From: Novosphingobium sp. FSW06-99
Lineage (GTDB): Bacteria; Pseudomonadota; Alphaproteobacteria; Sphingomonadales; Sphingomonadaceae
Assembly: GCF_001519065.1 (NCBI RefSeq)
Contig: NZ_KQ954253.1
Span: 46,133 to 110,132 of the forward strand
Direction of reading: 5' to 3'
DNA: 64,000 nt
The position numbers and the translations under genes were made by a program. The stretch's first letter is position 1; every line of letters begins with the position of its first letter. This document shows, piece by piece, positions 26,363 to 36,230 of the stretch. Under the pieces are notes generated by a model, which saw nothing but the letters and a program-made list of their open reading frames with translations, was not told the origin of the DNA and searched no databases.

Positions 26363-26381
26363 CCATTGGCAATACCAATGG
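26363..26381. promoter_or_regulatory. Perfect palindrome, LysR (CynR) binding site
   Basis: CCATTGG and CCAATGG surround a five-base centre (CAATA). The site also contains the LysR signature T-N11-A (T26366, A26378). It lies 11 bases upstream of the cynR start and about 87 bases before cynT in the divergent intergenic region, where an autoregulated LysR protein normally binds. Confidence 0.65.
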
Positions 26382-26467
26382 ACCTTATAGCCAATCGGTC
26401 TTGGACGCTATGGCTTGGACCGGCCATACATCATCCATCGAGTGCATATCGCAGATGGAGCGAGGCC

Positions 26468-27127
26468 ATGCAGGCAATCATTGACGGATTTTTCAAGTTT
26501 CGCCGCGAGGCTTTTCCGCAGCGCTCCGGCCTCTACAAACAGCTTGCCATGAGCCAGCACCCCGGCACGCTGTTCATCTCGTGTTCCGATAGCCGGCTGG
26601 TCCCTGAACTGGTTACCCAGCAGGAACCGGGTGACCTGTTCGTCATCCGCAACGCGGGTAACATCGTGCCGTCCTACGGCCCCGAACCGGGCGGCGTTTC
26701 AGCCTCAATCGAGTATGCTGTCGCAGCACTGGGTGTAACCGATATCGTGATCTGCGGCCATTCCGACTGCGGCGCGATGACGGCGATCGCAACTTGCAAG
26801 TGCCTTGATCGTATGCCGGCTGTCGCAAGCTGGCTGCGCCACGCGGATTCCGCAAAAGTCATCAACGAGGCCCGCGAACACCGCAGCTTGCATGACAAGA
26901 TCGAATCGATGGTCCGCGAAAATGTGGTCGCACAGATCGCCAATCTCAAGACACACCCAAGCGTACGCCTTGCGCTCGAAACCGGCCGACTGTCTCTACA
27001 CGGCTGGGTCTATGATATCGCAAGTGGTTCGATCGATGTTCTGGGTGATACTGGCAGCCAGTTCATTCCACTGGCCGACCGCTACCACGCCTGCCCAACA
27101 TCGTCCCCGACGCACGCGTTCGTCTGA
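26468..27127 (+). CDS. cynT: Beta-class carbonic anhydrase of the cyanate operon
   Basis: A 219-residue beta-carbonic anhydrase, the same length as E. coli CynT. The zinc ligands are Cys39 (in ISCSDSR), His98 and Cys101 (in CGHSDCGAM), with the Asp41-Arg43 dyad also in place. In cyanate metabolism it supplies bicarbonate for cyanase and prevents loss of CO2. It is divergent from cynR and 87 bases before cynS, with a strong hairpin between. The ATG at 26468 has GAGGC just before it. Confidence 0.92.
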   Translation: MQAIIDGFFKFRREAFPQRSGLYKQLAMSQHPGTLFISCSDSRLVPELVTQQEPGDLFVIRNAGNIVPSYGPEPGGVSASIEYAVAALGVTDIVICGHSDCGAMTAIATCKCLDRMPAVASWLRHADSAKVINEAREHRSLHDKIESMVRENVVAQIANLKTHPSVRLALETGRLSLHGWVYDIASGSIDVLGDTGSQFIPLADRYHACPTSSPTHAFV

Positions 27128-27130
27128 GTG

Positions 27131-27170
27131 TTTGACCCGAAACTCGCACTTTCGCGAGTTTCGGGTCAAA
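27131..27170. repeat. Perfect 17-bp inverted repeat between cynT and cynS
   Basis: TTTGACCCGAAACTCGC and its exact complement are separated by ACTTTC, starting three bases after the cynT stop. No T-run follows on either strand apart from CTCTG, so it is not a classical terminator. A related, imperfect hairpin with the same CTTTC loop and GTTTCGGGTCA arm lies at 56479-56516, which points to a dispersed element. It could stabilise the cynT message or lower cynS expression. Confidence 0.75.
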
Positions 27171-27214
27171 CTCTGAACCAGTTCTCTCGCCTCTCAAACC
27201 CTGAAGGAACACTC

Positions 27215-27685
27215 ATGACTCAATCCCAGCACAGCCAGGTTGCGCGCGAAGCGCTCACCGACCGCATAATCGACACGAAAATCCGCAAAGACCTTACGTT
27301 CGAGGCCCTTGCCGAAGGCACAGGCCTTTCGCTCGCTTTCGTTACTGCGGCACTGCTCGGCCAGCATCCGCTGCCGGCCAGCGCCGCGAAAGTGGTCGCG
27401 GACAAGCTTGAACTCGATGAAGATGGCGTGCGCCAGTTGCAGACGGTCCCAGTGCGCGGCAGCATTCCGGGCGGCGTGCCGACCGATCCGACCATTTACC
27501 GATTTTACGAAATGATCCTGGTCTACGGTACAACGCTGAAAGCGCTGGTTCACGAAAAGCTCGGTGACGGCATCATCAGCGCGATCAATTTCAAACTGGA
27601 TTTTCAGGTCGTCGATGATCCCGAAGGCGGGCAACGTGCGATCATAACGCTCGATGGCAAATACCTGCCGACCAAACCGTTTTGA
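27215..27685 (+). CDS. cynS: Cyanate hydratase (cyanase)
   Basis: A 156-residue protein, exactly the length of E. coli cyanase, which converts cyanate and bicarbonate to ammonia and CO2 as a homodecamer. The catalytic residues are at the canonical positions Arg96 and Glu99 (in YRFYEMI) and Ser122 (in [11 protein letters not shown]). The N-terminal part is the usual HTH-like helical domain. The ATG at 27215 follows GAAGGA at a good distance; the open frame reaches back to 27128 but only through the hairpin. It lets the cell detoxify cyanate or use it as nitrogen. Confidence 0.96.
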   Translation: MTQSQHSQVAREALTDRIIDTKIRKDLTFEALAEGTGLSLAFVTAALLGQHPLPASAAKVVADKLELDEDGVRQLQTVPVRGSIPGGVPTDPTIYRFYEMILVYGTTLKALVHEKLGDGIISAINFKLDFQVVDDPEGGQRAIITLDGKYLPTKPF

Positions 27686-27736
27686 GGCGACGGCGCAGAT
27701 CGTTAGACACCAAGCCCGGCCCCCACACAAAAACAA

Positions 27737-27762
27737 ACGTCCCGGCGAATAGGCCGGGACGT
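27737..27762 (-). terminator. Rho-independent terminator of the second TonB receptor gene
   Basis: ACGTCCCGGC pairs perfectly with GCCGGGACGT around a six-base loop. Read on the minus strand it lies 21 bases after the receptor stop and is followed by TTTGTTTTTGTG, a typical T-rich tail. On the plus strand, after cynS, no T-run follows, so it acts mainly for the receptor transcript. Confidence 0.8.
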
Positions 27763-27783
27763 CGATGGGTAAGACAACCGGGA

Positions 27784-30183
27784 TTAGAACACGACCCGAA
27801 CCTGGAATGCCACCGTTCGCGGCTTGTCCAGGAATTTGTAATAGCTGCCCGCAGATAGCGGCAAATCGTTGGCGCTATGCGACGTAAGCTTGTTGGTCAG
27901 GTTTTGGCCGATGACCGACAGTTCGATATTCCTGGCCGGTGTGAAAACGTGGACCGACGCATCCAGCTTTGCATAGCCGGCGTTCAGCAAATACGGGTCG
28001 TCATCGGGCGTATCGTAATAACTCGTTTCGAAATGCGTCCCGACCGTGGTGCCGACCTTCCACCCGGATTGCGTTTCCAGGGTATGCGTAAGCGAAATAT
28101 TCCCACTGAATTTCGGAGAGAAATTCAGCGGATGCCCCGACAGATTTTGGACAAAGATGCCGTTTTGTTCAGAACAGCCCGCAGCGGGATGCGTGATTGG
28201 CGAACCCGTCAACGTTGCGAACTGTGCGGTCGTGCACTGGGCATTCGGGAAGTAGGTGTAGTACGCATCGAGATAGGACCCGTTGAAATCGAGACGCAGG
28301 GAATGGGTCAATTCCCAGATCCATTCCGCCTCGAAACCGCGCGAGGTGGCCTTGCCGGTGTTCTCTACCAGAAAATTGAGCGTACCGTCGAACGACTGGC
28401 CCTGGATGTCGTGCAACGAGCTCAAAAATCCGGAAATGTTCAAACGCATCGTGCGATCGAACAGGTCCATCTTCACCCCGGCCTCATAGCTGTCAACATG
28501 TTCGGGCGCGAAGGAGAACGTTGCGGGATTGAGTTGGCCATTTTCGGCATCAAATCCGCCCGCCTTGAAACCTTTTGAATATGTCGCATAGAGCATCACG
28601 CCCTTTGCAAGATTGTATTGTGCATTGACTGAAGGAAGCCAGGCGCCATCATCGCGATGATCGATGATTGTCCCATTTTTCCACCCGAACACTTGCGTGA
28701 ACAAGCCATAGAACGGATTGCTCGTCGTCATCGGGATAGCCTGGGCAAGATCGAGGTTGCCCTGATTGGCCGCCAGGATCTGATCGCGCTCCACCCCCTT
28801 TGACACATTGGTATAGCGCAACCCGCTGGTGAACGTCAGACGGTCGGTGGCATGCCATGTCACCGACGCAAACCCGGAGATGGTGTCGTCTTTCTGAAGC
28901 TGATCTGAAAGCCGGGTGGCAAACAGCGCGGCACCAAAATCGTCCACGATGTCAAGGCGGTCGTGCTGGTAGTAGGCGCCGGCAATATATTCCACCGGCC
29001 GCCCGGATGGCGACGTGATCCGTATTTCCTGGCTGAACTGATCATAGGTTTCGTGCACGTTTTCGGCATTGTCGAATGGCACGCCCGGCGCGGGATAAGG
29101 CCCGGCAAGCAGCATCCCCGACACCGAGCGGCGATCCTTGTATCCGCTGTAAGCGCTCAGCAGCGTGATTTGCTGGCCGCCCGGCAAGTCCTTCTTGACC
29201 GTGATATTCGCGCTGAGGCTATGCAGATAGTCGAAATCATCCTGATCCGACGGGATCGGCCCAATACCGTTGCCGCCGTTGTGCGTTGTTCCGAAATTGA
29301 AGTTTGCACCAGGCGTGTTGAGATAGGCGAGGCAGTATCCGGCAGGCGGTTGACCATCCGGCGGCGGGCATCCCACAGCTTGCGCCGCCAGCCCCGTCGT
29401 ATGCGACGCCTCGTATTGGACCCGCGTGAGCACCGACAACGTGGAATCCGGTTCCCACAGCAGACTGACACGCCCGGCGCCCTGGACACCGCGCGGTTCG
29501 TGTTCGCCCAGACTGGTGTTCAACTGCCAACCGCGCTGATCCGCGATGGTTCCGGCGACACGCAGTGCCAGATCGGTGCTGACCGGAACGTTGATGGCCC
29601 CTTCGCTGCTGACCTTGCGCGTGCCGAATTCATAGGCGGTCAGGTCATAACCGCTAAGTTCGCCCAGCTTTGGTTTGGCCGTTGCAATGTTGATCGCCCC
29701 GGCATCGGTATTCTGGCCGAAATAGATGCTCTGCGGGCCGCGCAGGACTTCAACACGTTCGATATCCAGGAACGAATTGCGCGACTGCAGACCACGGCCA
29801 AAATACACACCATCGATGAAAGTGCCCACCGACTGTTCGAACCCGCTGTTGGCGCCCGAACCGACGCCACGGATGAAAATCTCGTCACCAAGCGCACCTT
29901 CCGTCACACGAATGCTCGGAAGTTTGCTGGTGACATCCTCGAGATGGCCCGCACCGGCGTCGCGCAGCGCCGTACCCGTAGCCAGAAGCACCGATATCGG
30001 CGTCTTCTGGGCCGACTCCTCGCGTTTGCGCGCGGTGACCACAATATCGCTTATGCCTGTCGTCGTGGGAGCATCCGCGCTGGTCTGGGGCCCGTCGCTG
30101 TCGGCCTGCGCCATCTCGGGCAAGACCAGGCTGGTCCCGGCAAGCAGGAGAGCCGCAAATCCCAGGTCTTTGCATCGTGCCAT
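27784..30183 (-). CDS. TonB-dependent outer-membrane receptor
   Basis: A 799-residue receptor with a signal peptide (DLGFAALLLAGTSLVLPEMAQA), a TonB box (ISDIVVTARKREE), a plug domain with VEVLRGPQSIYFGQNTDAGAI and a beta-barrel ending in VAFQVRVVF. GGGGGATG lies before the ATG. It is monocistronic with its own terminator, convergent with cynS. No SusD-like partner or adjacent transporter shows its ligand. Receptors of this size in sphingomonads are common in aromatic loci, so a plant-derived or lignin-derived ligand is possible. Confidence 0.92.
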   Translation of the reverse strand: MARCKDLGFAALLLAGTSLVLPEMAQADSDGPQTSADAPTTTGISDIVVTARKREESAQKTPISVLLATGTALRDAGAGHLEDVTSKLPSIRVTEGALGDEIFIRGVGSGANSGFEQSVGTFIDGVYFGRGLQSRNSFLDIERVEVLRGPQSIYFGQNTDAGAINIATAKPKLGELSGYDLTAYEFGTRKVSSEGAINVPVSTDLALRVAGTIADQRGWQLNTSLGEHEPRGVQGAGRVSLLWEPDSTLSVLTRVQYEASHTTGLAAQAVGCPPPDGQPPAGYCLAYLNTPGANFNFGTTHNGGNGIGPIPSDQDDFDYLHSLSANITVKKDLPGGQQITLLSAYSGYKDRRSVSGMLLAGPYPAPGVPFDNAENVHETYDQFSQEIRITSPSGRPVEYIAGAYYQHDRLDIVDDFGAALFATRLSDQLQKDDTISGFASVTWHATDRLTFTSGLRYTNVSKGVERDQILAANQGNLDLAQAIPMTTSNPFYGLFTQVFGWKNGTIIDHRDDGAWLPSVNAQYNLAKGVMLYATYSKGFKAGGFDAENGQLNPATFSFAPEHVDSYEAGVKMDLFDRTMRLNISGFLSSLHDIQGQSFDGTLNFLVENTGKATSRGFEAEWIWELTHSLRLDFNGSYLDAYYTYFPNAQCTTAQFATLTGSPITHPAAGCSEQNGIFVQNLSGHPLNFSPKFSGNISLTHTLETQSGWKVGTTVGTHFETSYYDTPDDDPYLLNAGYAKLDASVHVFTPARNIELSVIGQNLTNKLTSHSANDLPLSAGSYYKFLDKPRTVAFQVRVVF

Positions 30184-30793
30184 AAATCATCCCCCAACAG
30201 TCTTTTTGTTTCGTACACGGCAACCATCGGCACTTTACTTGCGGCGCGCGCCCAAGATGTGCAGAACAACAGGTCCGTGTGCATGAAGGCACTGGACATC
30301 CGGTTCGCTACATTCGGAAATGGCAAGACGAGTGCCTGCATTCACGAAGCCGACAACTTCAGCGATGGCTGTCGCAGCCATAAGCCCAGATGCCGAGGTT
30401 GGGTGCGATAGCGAATGTTCGATAATCACTATTTGCGCTTTTCAAACAGTGCCAAATCGAGCCCTGATGAAACAATTTTATATTTTACTTTCAATGCTAT
30501 AATTGCCCGCGACCGAAGCATTCCGGAGGCTGGACCTGATCCGCACCGCGCAGTGCCCCAGCCCGATATGCCGGACACACCCGGCGCACGGCACCTTGAC
30601 CGCGATTGACCAGGACAAGCCGGGCCTGGTTGCACGTCAATTGCGGGCGAAGCGTCGGCTTGACACTGTGACAGACTTGGCGAACCGTGATCGCGACGGG
30701 ATGTCCAGCCTCGCCATGGGCAAGGAATTACCCGCGAACGCAGGCGGTGGTGGGAAAATTTGGCCTGCACCATACTACTGGAGCGACCGGCAG
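30184..30793. other. Gene-poor stretch between TonB receptor and FUSC-like gene
   Basis: About 610 bases without a convincing gene. The left part must hold the receptor promoter. An AT-rich patch with a consensus TATAAT at 30498-30503 may be a -10 element for the FUSC-like gene, though no good -35 hexamer stands 16-18 bases before it. An open frame runs from 30503 into the FUSC-like gene, but its first about 97 codons do not look like protein of that family. Confidence 0.5.
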
Positions 30794-31297
30794 ATGACGG
30801 CGACGGGTGTACAGATTGTTCGCGATGCGGCCTTCGTCCTGCGCTGCGCCGGTGCAGCGGCCTTGTCCTATTTGCTGGCCCAGGCAATCGACCTGCCGCA
30901 TCCGGTCTGGGCGACCATGTCCGGCATCATCGTCGGGCAGGAACACCTGGGTGAAACCGGCCAGGCAACCCTTGGCCGCCTGCTCGGCACCATCATCGGT
31001 GTCGCCATGGCGGTATCTGTGGGAGAGTTGGCCGGCCCGCTTGGAGCAGGCCTTGCCGTGCAGATCGCAGTGTCGGTTGCGCTATGCGCGATTGTCGCAC
31101 GACGGTTTCCTGCACTACGCGTCTGCATGTGGACGTGCCCGATTGTCTTTCTGACGGCAGTCCCGGCTACACCGTTGTACGTGGCAGGCTATTACCGCGG
31201 CGCGGAAGTCCTGCTTGGCGGCGTTGTCGGCGCCTTGCTCCACGTCGTGGCCGAACTGGCGATCAGAAAGATCGTTGTGGACGAGGCCCCGGCCTGA
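30794..31297 (+). CDS. FUSC-like (aromatic acid exporter type) membrane protein
   Basis: A 167-residue protein with about five hydrophobic segments: FVLRCAGAAALSYLLAQAI, WATMSGIIVGQEHLGETG, LLGTIIGVAMAVSVGEL, VQIAVSVALCAIVARRF and VLLGGVVGALLHVVAELA. The pattern with TLGRLLGTIIGVA matches the N-terminal membrane half of FUSC/aromatic acid exporter proteins, without the long cytoplasmic part. The ATG at 30794 starts just before the first helix; earlier ATGs at 30701 and 30716 and the open frame from 30503 are alternatives. It could export toxic aromatic acids, but the short length makes this tentative. Confidence 0.72.
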   Translation: MTATGVQIVRDAAFVLRCAGAAALSYLLAQAIDLPHPVWATMSGIIVGQEHLGETGQATLGRLLGTIIGVAMAVSVGELAGPLGAGLAVQIAVSVALCAIVARRFPALRVCMWTCPIVFLTAVPATPLYVAGYYRGAEVLLGGVVGALLHVVAELAIRKIVVDEAPA

Positions 31298-31360
31298 TCC
31301 ACACCTGCGCCCGGGCATGAGGCGTTTAATCAGCAACGCAACTTGCTATAGAAGTCTTTG

Positions 31361-32263
31361 TTATTGCACGATGCCCTGTGCTTGCAGGCCATGATCGGCC
31401 CGTGGAGAACGACCAAACGCCATCTTGTAGGCCCGGCTGAATGCCGCCTCTGACTCATAACCGATTGCAAAGCCGATTTCGCCGACCCGCGCACCACCCT
31501 TGGCCAGCAGGTCTCGTGCCATGCCCAGCCGCAATTCATTGTGGTACCGCAGCGGTGATCGACCAACCAGAGCGGTGAATCGATCGCAAAAACTCGAACG
31601 CGACATGCCGGCAACTGTCGCCATGGCCTCGATGCTCCACCGTTGTGCTGGCCGTTCATGGATGGCCTTCAACGCATTGGCGATGCGGACATCGCCGAGT
31701 CCACCCAGCCATCCCGACACCGGCCCTTGCTGGATCCAGCTCCGCAACGTGCGGATGACCACCAGGTCGATCAGCCGGGACACCATCAGGGCGGCGCCGG
31801 GCTGGACATCGCCTGCCTCGATCATCATGAAATGCACGATCCCATCAAGCCAATCGGCGCCCTCATCCCGGCGAATGTGGATATATCCGGGAAGGGCGAA
31901 TACCATGCCTCTCAGGCTGTCGGCATCAAACCGGAAACGGCACAGAGCCATGCCCGCAGGCGCGTCCGATGAGGCCGATCGCAAGATGCAGGCGCCGTGG
32001 GGCAGCATCACCAGGTCACCCGTGGCAATTGCAACGGGCGCGGCATCGACGCCTTCGATGTGCAGGTCACCTTCGGTCACAATGCACACATGCGCGGCTT
32101 CGGCCTCTACCACCATGTGATCGTCTGGCGCGATGCGGCGCGACGAAACACCATCCCCCGTCAACCGGATGCGCGCCAGAACATGCGACAGCAGGTCATC
32201 CGCCGTCGCGGTGACTGATTCCGATTCCGGCAGAATGGTCAAATTTTCCGGTCGGTCGATCAT
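31361..32263 (-). CDS. AraC-family transcriptional regulator (cupin sensor type)
   Basis: A 300-residue regulator with an N-terminal cupin domain (HMVVEAEAAHVCIVTEGDL, GDLVMLPHGACILRS) and a C-terminal pair of HTH motifs (WSIEAMATVAGMSRSSFCDR and VGEIGFAIGYESEAAFSRAY), which together bind DNA. It is divergent from the exported hydrolase that precedes the malonate decarboxylase operon, with 164 bases between, and may control one or both. No separate mdcR-type LysR regulator is present near mdcA, which strengthens that idea (inference). Confidence 0.88.
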   Translation of the reverse strand: MIDRPENLTILPESESVTATADDLLSHVLARIRLTGDGVSSRRIAPDDHMVVEAEAAHVCIVTEGDLHIEGVDAAPVAIATGDLVMLPHGACILRSASSDAPAGMALCRFRFDADSLRGMVFALPGYIHIRRDEGADWLDGIVHFMMIEAGDVQPGAALMVSRLIDLVVIRTLRSWIQQGPVSGWLGGLGDVRIANALKAIHERPAQRWSIEAMATVAGMSRSSFCDRFTALVGRSPLRYHNELRLGMARDLLAKGGARVGEIGFAIGYESEAAFSRAYKMAFGRSPRADHGLQAQGIVQ

Positions 32264-32427
32264 GGCCGAATGCCCCCTCCACGCGTATCAGCGCTTTGCA
32301 CGGTGCAGAACATTACCTCGTTATTTCAAAGCATATAATCCAATCACAATCATATTTTCGCGATCTGTTCGCCTAGATCGAAATTTGCCGATCTTCCGAG
32401 CTTTCGCGCCACAAAAAGGAAACTCTG

Positions 32428-33183
32428 ATGAAACTGCAATCCATCGCCGCCGCCTTCGCCGCCACGCTTGCGCTGGGTACGCCCCTCGCAGCCTCCGCCG
32501 CCACCGCCCGCAACGTGGTGCTCGTGCCCGGTGCATTCACCGATAAGTCCAGTTGGGACCAGGTGGCGCACCTGCTGCGCAAAAAGGGCTTCAAGGTCAC
32601 CGAAGTCGACATCCCGTTGACCTCGCTGGACGCCGACATCAAAGCGACCCGGCAGGTCCTCGATGCCCAGAAAGGCGCCACGGTTCTGGTCGGCCATTCC
32701 TGGGGCGGCGTGGTGATCGGCGAAGCCGGCGACGCCCCCAAGGTCAAGGCGCTGGTCTATGTGGCGGCTTTCGCACCGAACAAGGGTGAAAGCGTTCAGG
32801 CGCTGTCATCCAGCGGACCTGCAACCGAAGGCCTGAAGGCAGTCCATCCGGACGCCAATGGTTTCCTGTCGGTTGACCCCGCCGCGTTCCCGCATGTGTT
32901 CGTCGGCGACATCCCGGCCGCGCAGGGCGAGGCATTGGCCGCCAGACAGCGCCCGATCAGTGCCGCGGCGTTTGGCGCGGTAGCCACTGTCGCGGCCTGG
33001 ACCGTGAAGCCGACCTACTATGCGATTTCGGCCAATGACCTGATGGTTCCACCGCAAGCGGAAGCCTTTTTCGCCAAACGCATGAACGCCACGACCGTCA
33101 CGCTGCAATCAAGCCATGCGTCGCCTGTGTCGCACCCCAAAGAAGTTGCCAAACTCATCGAAGAGGCGGCCAAAGGGCACTGA
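32428..33183 (+). CDS. Exported alpha/beta hydrolase
   Basis: A 251-residue alpha/beta hydrolase with a clear signal peptide (IAAAFAATLALGTPLAASA). The nucleophile elbow is VGHSWGG, the acid probably lies in SANDLMVPP and the His in SSHASPVSHP. It resembles plant and bacterial esterase-like proteins (salicylate esterase group). It is related to the exported hydrolase at 39399-40172: both show LVYVAA followed by the same strand pattern. AAAGGA precedes the ATG. The pair brackets the malonate decarboxylase genes, so release of an acid from an ester outside the cytoplasm is a plausible role. Confidence 0.85.
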   Translation: MKLQSIAAAFAATLALGTPLAASAATARNVVLVPGAFTDKSSWDQVAHLLRKKGFKVTEVDIPLTSLDADIKATRQVLDAQKGATVLVGHSWGGVVIGEAGDAPKVKALVYVAAFAPNKGESVQALSSSGPATEGLKAVHPDANGFLSVDPAAFPHVFVGDIPAAQGEALAARQRPISAAAFGAVATVAAWTVKPTYYAISANDLMVPPQAEAFFAKRMNATTVTLQSSHASPVSHPKEVAKLIEEAAKGH

Positions 33184-33348
33184 TCCAAAGCGCTGTCACA
33201 GCTTGCCCGCGCTGCAATCCCACGCCGCCTGGCGGGGGATTGCAACGCGCGGCAAACGATGGCTGGCAATCTCCCGATTGCGCACAAAAAGCCTTGGGCA
33301 TACATATCGTTACCGCGAGCGGCGGCACACCGTTGAGGAGCGCAGGAA

Positions 33349-34995
33349 ATGGCCGAATGGTGTGAGCAGAGGGACGCGCTGAACCAGCGTCTGGCGGCTG
33401 GCCAGTCGCATGCCGCGGGCAAGCGGGTACCTCTCGATCGCCTGCCCGCCTTGCTCGAATCCGTGCTGAGGCCGGGTGACCGCGTCTGCCTGGAAGGTGA
33501 CAACCAAAAGCAGGCCGAGGCGCTGGCACGCGCGCTTGCGCAAGTCGATCCGGCCAGGGTTCACGATCTTCACATGGTCCAGTCCGGCGTCGTGCTGCCG
33601 GAACACCTCGATGTGTTCGAAAAGGGCATCGCGCGGCGACTGGACTATTCATATTCCGGCCCGCAGGCCGCCCGCATTGCCCGGATGCTGTTTGGCGGCA
33701 AGATCGCCTTGGGCGCGGTACATACCTACCTCGAACTGTTCGCGCGCTATTTCATCGACCTGACGCCGCACGTGGCGCTGATCGCTGCGGTCAGCGCCGA
33801 TCGCGACGGCAACCTCTATACCGGGCCCAACACCGAAGACACGCCCACGGTGGTTGAAGCCACAAGCTATAAAAGCGGGCTGGTGATCGCCCAGGTGGCC
33901 AAGATTGTCGACAAAGTTCCGCGTGTCGATATCCCCGGCGACCTGGTCCATTTCGTGGTCGAGACCGGGACCCCCTTTTATGTCGAGCCGCTGTTCACAC
34001 GCGACCCGGCGGCGATTACCGAAACACAGATTCTTACCGCCATGCTCGCGATCAAGGGCATCTATGCGCCTTATGGTGTGCGTCGGCTGAACCATGGCAT
34101 CGGCTTCAGCACGGCCGCAATCGAACTGCTGTTGCCGACGCTGGGTGAACGGCTTGGCCTCAAGGGCAAGATCTGTACGCATTTTGCGCTGAATCCCCAC
34201 CCTACGCTGATCCCCGCGATCGAGGCTGGCTGGGTCGAGCAAATCCACTGTTTCGGGTCGGAAGTGGGCATGGAGGACTATGTCGCCGCGCGCCCGGATG
34301 TCTTCTTCACCGGCCCGGACGGATCGCTGCGATCAAACCGCGCGATGTGCCAGACCGCAGGGCTCTATGCCTGCGACATGTTCATCGGCTCTACGCTGCA
34401 GATCGATCTGGAAGGCCACAGTTCCACGGTGACCACCAGCCGCATCGCCGGCTTTGGCGGTGCGCCCAACATGGGTTCCGACGCGCGTGGACGGCGCCAT
34501 CCCAGCGATCCCTGGGTCAAGGCGGGGGTAGAGGCGGATCCGCTGGGCAGTCCGGCATTGCGTCGCGGTCGCAAACTGGTCGTGCAGATCGGCGAGACGT
34601 TTGGCGAGGGCAATGCCCCGCTGTTCGTCGAGCGGCTCGATGCGCTCGACCTGGCGCACAAGCTCGATCTCGAACTGGCGCCAGTGATGGTCTATGGCGA
34701 CGATGTCACCCATATCGTCACCGAAGAGGGCATCGCCAACTTGTTGCTCTGCCGTGACAAGGACGAGCGGGAACAGGCGATCCGGGGCGTGGCCGGCTAT
34801 ACCGAAGTCGGCCGTGGCCGCGATCCCGCCATGGTCGCGCGCCTGCGTGAACGTGGCGTCATCCGTCGCCCCGAAGATCTCGCGATCGACCCCCTCGATG
34901 CCGACCGGAGCATGCTCGCGGCGCGTTCGATCAAGGATCTCATGCTCGCCTCGGGCGGGCTCTACCGGCCGCCCAGCCGGTTCCGCAACTGGTAG
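33349..34995 (+). CDS. mdcA: Malonate decarboxylase alpha subunit (acetyl-S-ACP:malonate ACP transferase)
   Basis: A 548-residue subunit that exchanges acetyl for malonyl on the carrier protein. The length and the segments RLPALLESVLRPGDR-like (LDRLPALLESVLRPGDRVCL), HMVQSGVVLPEHLD, ADRDGNLYTGPNTEDTPT and TFGEGNAPLFVERLDAL are those of MdcA. GAGGAG lies eight bases before the ATG. It starts a compact operon mdcA-C-D-E-G-B-H that contains every gene for the soluble, biotin-independent enzyme and its prosthetic group. A malonate transporter gene (mdcF or mdcLM) is not present. Confidence 0.96.
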   Translation: MAEWCEQRDALNQRLAAGQSHAAGKRVPLDRLPALLESVLRPGDRVCLEGDNQKQAEALARALAQVDPARVHDLHMVQSGVVLPEHLDVFEKGIARRLDYSYSGPQAARIARMLFGGKIALGAVHTYLELFARYFIDLTPHVALIAAVSADRDGNLYTGPNTEDTPTVVEATSYKSGLVIAQVAKIVDKVPRVDIPGDLVHFVVETGTPFYVEPLFTRDPAAITETQILTAMLAIKGIYAPYGVRRLNHGIGFSTAAIELLLPTLGERLGLKGKICTHFALNPHPTLIPAIEAGWVEQIHCFGSEVGMEDYVAARPDVFFTGPDGSLRSNRAMCQTAGLYACDMFIGSTLQIDLEGHSSTVTTSRIAGFGGAPNMGSDARGRRHPSDPWVKAGVEADPLGSPALRRGRKLVVQIGETFGEGNAPLFVERLDALDLAHKLDLELAPVMVYGDDVTHIVTEEGIANLLLCRDKDEREQAIRGVAGYTEVGRGRDPAMVARLRERGVIRRPEDLAIDPLDADRSMLAARSIKDLMLASGGLYRPPSRFRNW

Positions 34996-35007
34996 GCGAG
35001 GCAGGCC

Positions 35008-35325
35008 ATGGAACACCTGAGTTATACGGTCACAGCGCCAAGGGCCGCCGGTGGAACCCGCCGTCAGGCCATCATCGGGGTCGTCGCATCGGGCAATCTG
35101 GAGGTGCTGGCCGAACGGGTGCTGGCGACAGACACGTGCACCGTGGACATCGCCACCGCTGCGCGGGGGTTCGCCCCGGTCTGGCAGGCGGTCATCGCCG
35201 ACTTCGTCGCCCTGCGCGCCGCCGGAGGGCTGCGCCTGTCGATCAACGACGGCGGCGCGCGCCCCGACACCGTCGCGCTGCGGCTTGCCCAAGTGGTCCG
35301 CCTGATCGAGGAGCCCGAAGCATGA
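35008..35325 (+). CDS. mdcC: Malonate decarboxylase acyl carrier protein (delta subunit)
   Basis: A 105-residue carrier protein that bears the 2'-(5''-phosphoribosyl)-3'-dephospho-CoA group. The attachment Ser is in GVVASGNLEVL (Ser29), matching the family's GVVGSGDLEVL site. The start follows mdcA by 12 bases; the end overlaps mdcD (ATGA). Confidence 0.94.
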   Translation: MEHLSYTVTAPRAAGGTRRQAIIGVVASGNLEVLAERVLATDTCTVDIATAARGFAPVWQAVIADFVALRAAGGLRLSINDGGARPDTVALRLAQVVRLIEEPEA

Positions 35326-36230
35326 CCGCCCTGCCATCCGGCCTGAGCTGGCTGGAAGCCAGCGCGCGCCAGCGCCTGGCCGCCCTGCTCGATCCCGGCA
35401 GCTTTGCCGAGTTCATCGGGCCCGAACAAAGAGAGCGCAGCCCCCACTTGCGCCTGTTCGATCTTCCCGAACAATTCGATGACGGGATGATCGTCGGCCG
35501 CGCAACCTTGTGCCGAACCCCGGTGCTGGTCGCAGCGCAGGAGGGGCGTTTCATGGGCGGCGCATTCGGCGAAGTCCACGGTGCAAAGCTGACCGGACTG
35601 CTGCGCGCCGCCGCGCTGCTGGGCCGTGACGTCCTGATTCTGTTCGACACCGGCGGCGTGCGCCTGCAAGAGGCCAATGCCGGCGAACTGGCGATCAGCG
35701 AAATCATGCGCGCCATCGTGGATTTGCGCCGGGCCGGAAACCGGGTGATCGGCCTGATCGGTGGCCGGGCTGGCTGTTATGGCGGCGGCGGCCTGATCGC
35801 CGGTTGCTGCTCGGCGCTGATCGTTTCGGAACAGGGCCGCATCAGCGTCAGCGGGCCCGAGGTGATCGAGACCAACAAGGGGGTCGAGGAATTCGATTCG
35901 CGCGATCGGGCGCTGGTCTGGCGGACGATGGGCGGCAAACACCGCTATCTGATCGGCGGGGCCGATGGCTACGTCGCAGACGACCCGGCCGCCTTTCGCG
36001 CGGCCACGCAAAGCGCGTTGGGCCGGTCCCCCGGCCTGGACCTGTCGATGCTCCATGCAGAACACCAGCGACTGACCAGGCGCCTTGCGCGTTTTGGCAA
36101 CGCGCGGGACGGCACGGATGTCTGGTCGACGCTTGGCATCGCTGACCCGGATGCGATCCCCGGTCTTGCCGATGACGATTTTCGCCATCTGGCGGACGCC
36201 TGCAGAGAGGTGGCCGATGACGCTCGCTGA
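35322..36230 (+). CDS. mdcD: Malonate decarboxylase beta subunit
   Basis: A 302-residue carboxyltransferase-like subunit that, with MdcE, decarboxylates malonyl-S-ACP to acetyl-S-ACP. Family marks are SWLEASARQRLAALLDPGSF at the start, FMGGAFGEVHGAKL, FDTGGVRLQEANAGELAI and ISVSGPEVIE, with a Gly-rich oxyanion segment (GCYGGGGLIAG). The length fits MdcD. It overlaps mdcC by 4 and mdcE by 14 bases. Confidence 0.95.
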   Translation: MTALPSGLSWLEASARQRLAALLDPGSFAEFIGPEQRERSPHLRLFDLPEQFDDGMIVGRATLCRTPVLVAAQEGRFMGGAFGEVHGAKLTGLLRAAALLGRDVLILFDTGGVRLQEANAGELAISEIMRAIVDLRRAGNRVIGLIGGRAGCYGGGGLIAGCCSALIVSEQGRISVSGPEVIETNKGVEEFDSRDRALVWRTMGGKHRYLIGGADGYVADDPAAFRAATQSALGRSPGLDLSMLHAEHQRLTRRLARFGNARDGTDVWSTLGIADPDAIPGLADDDFRHLADACREVADDAR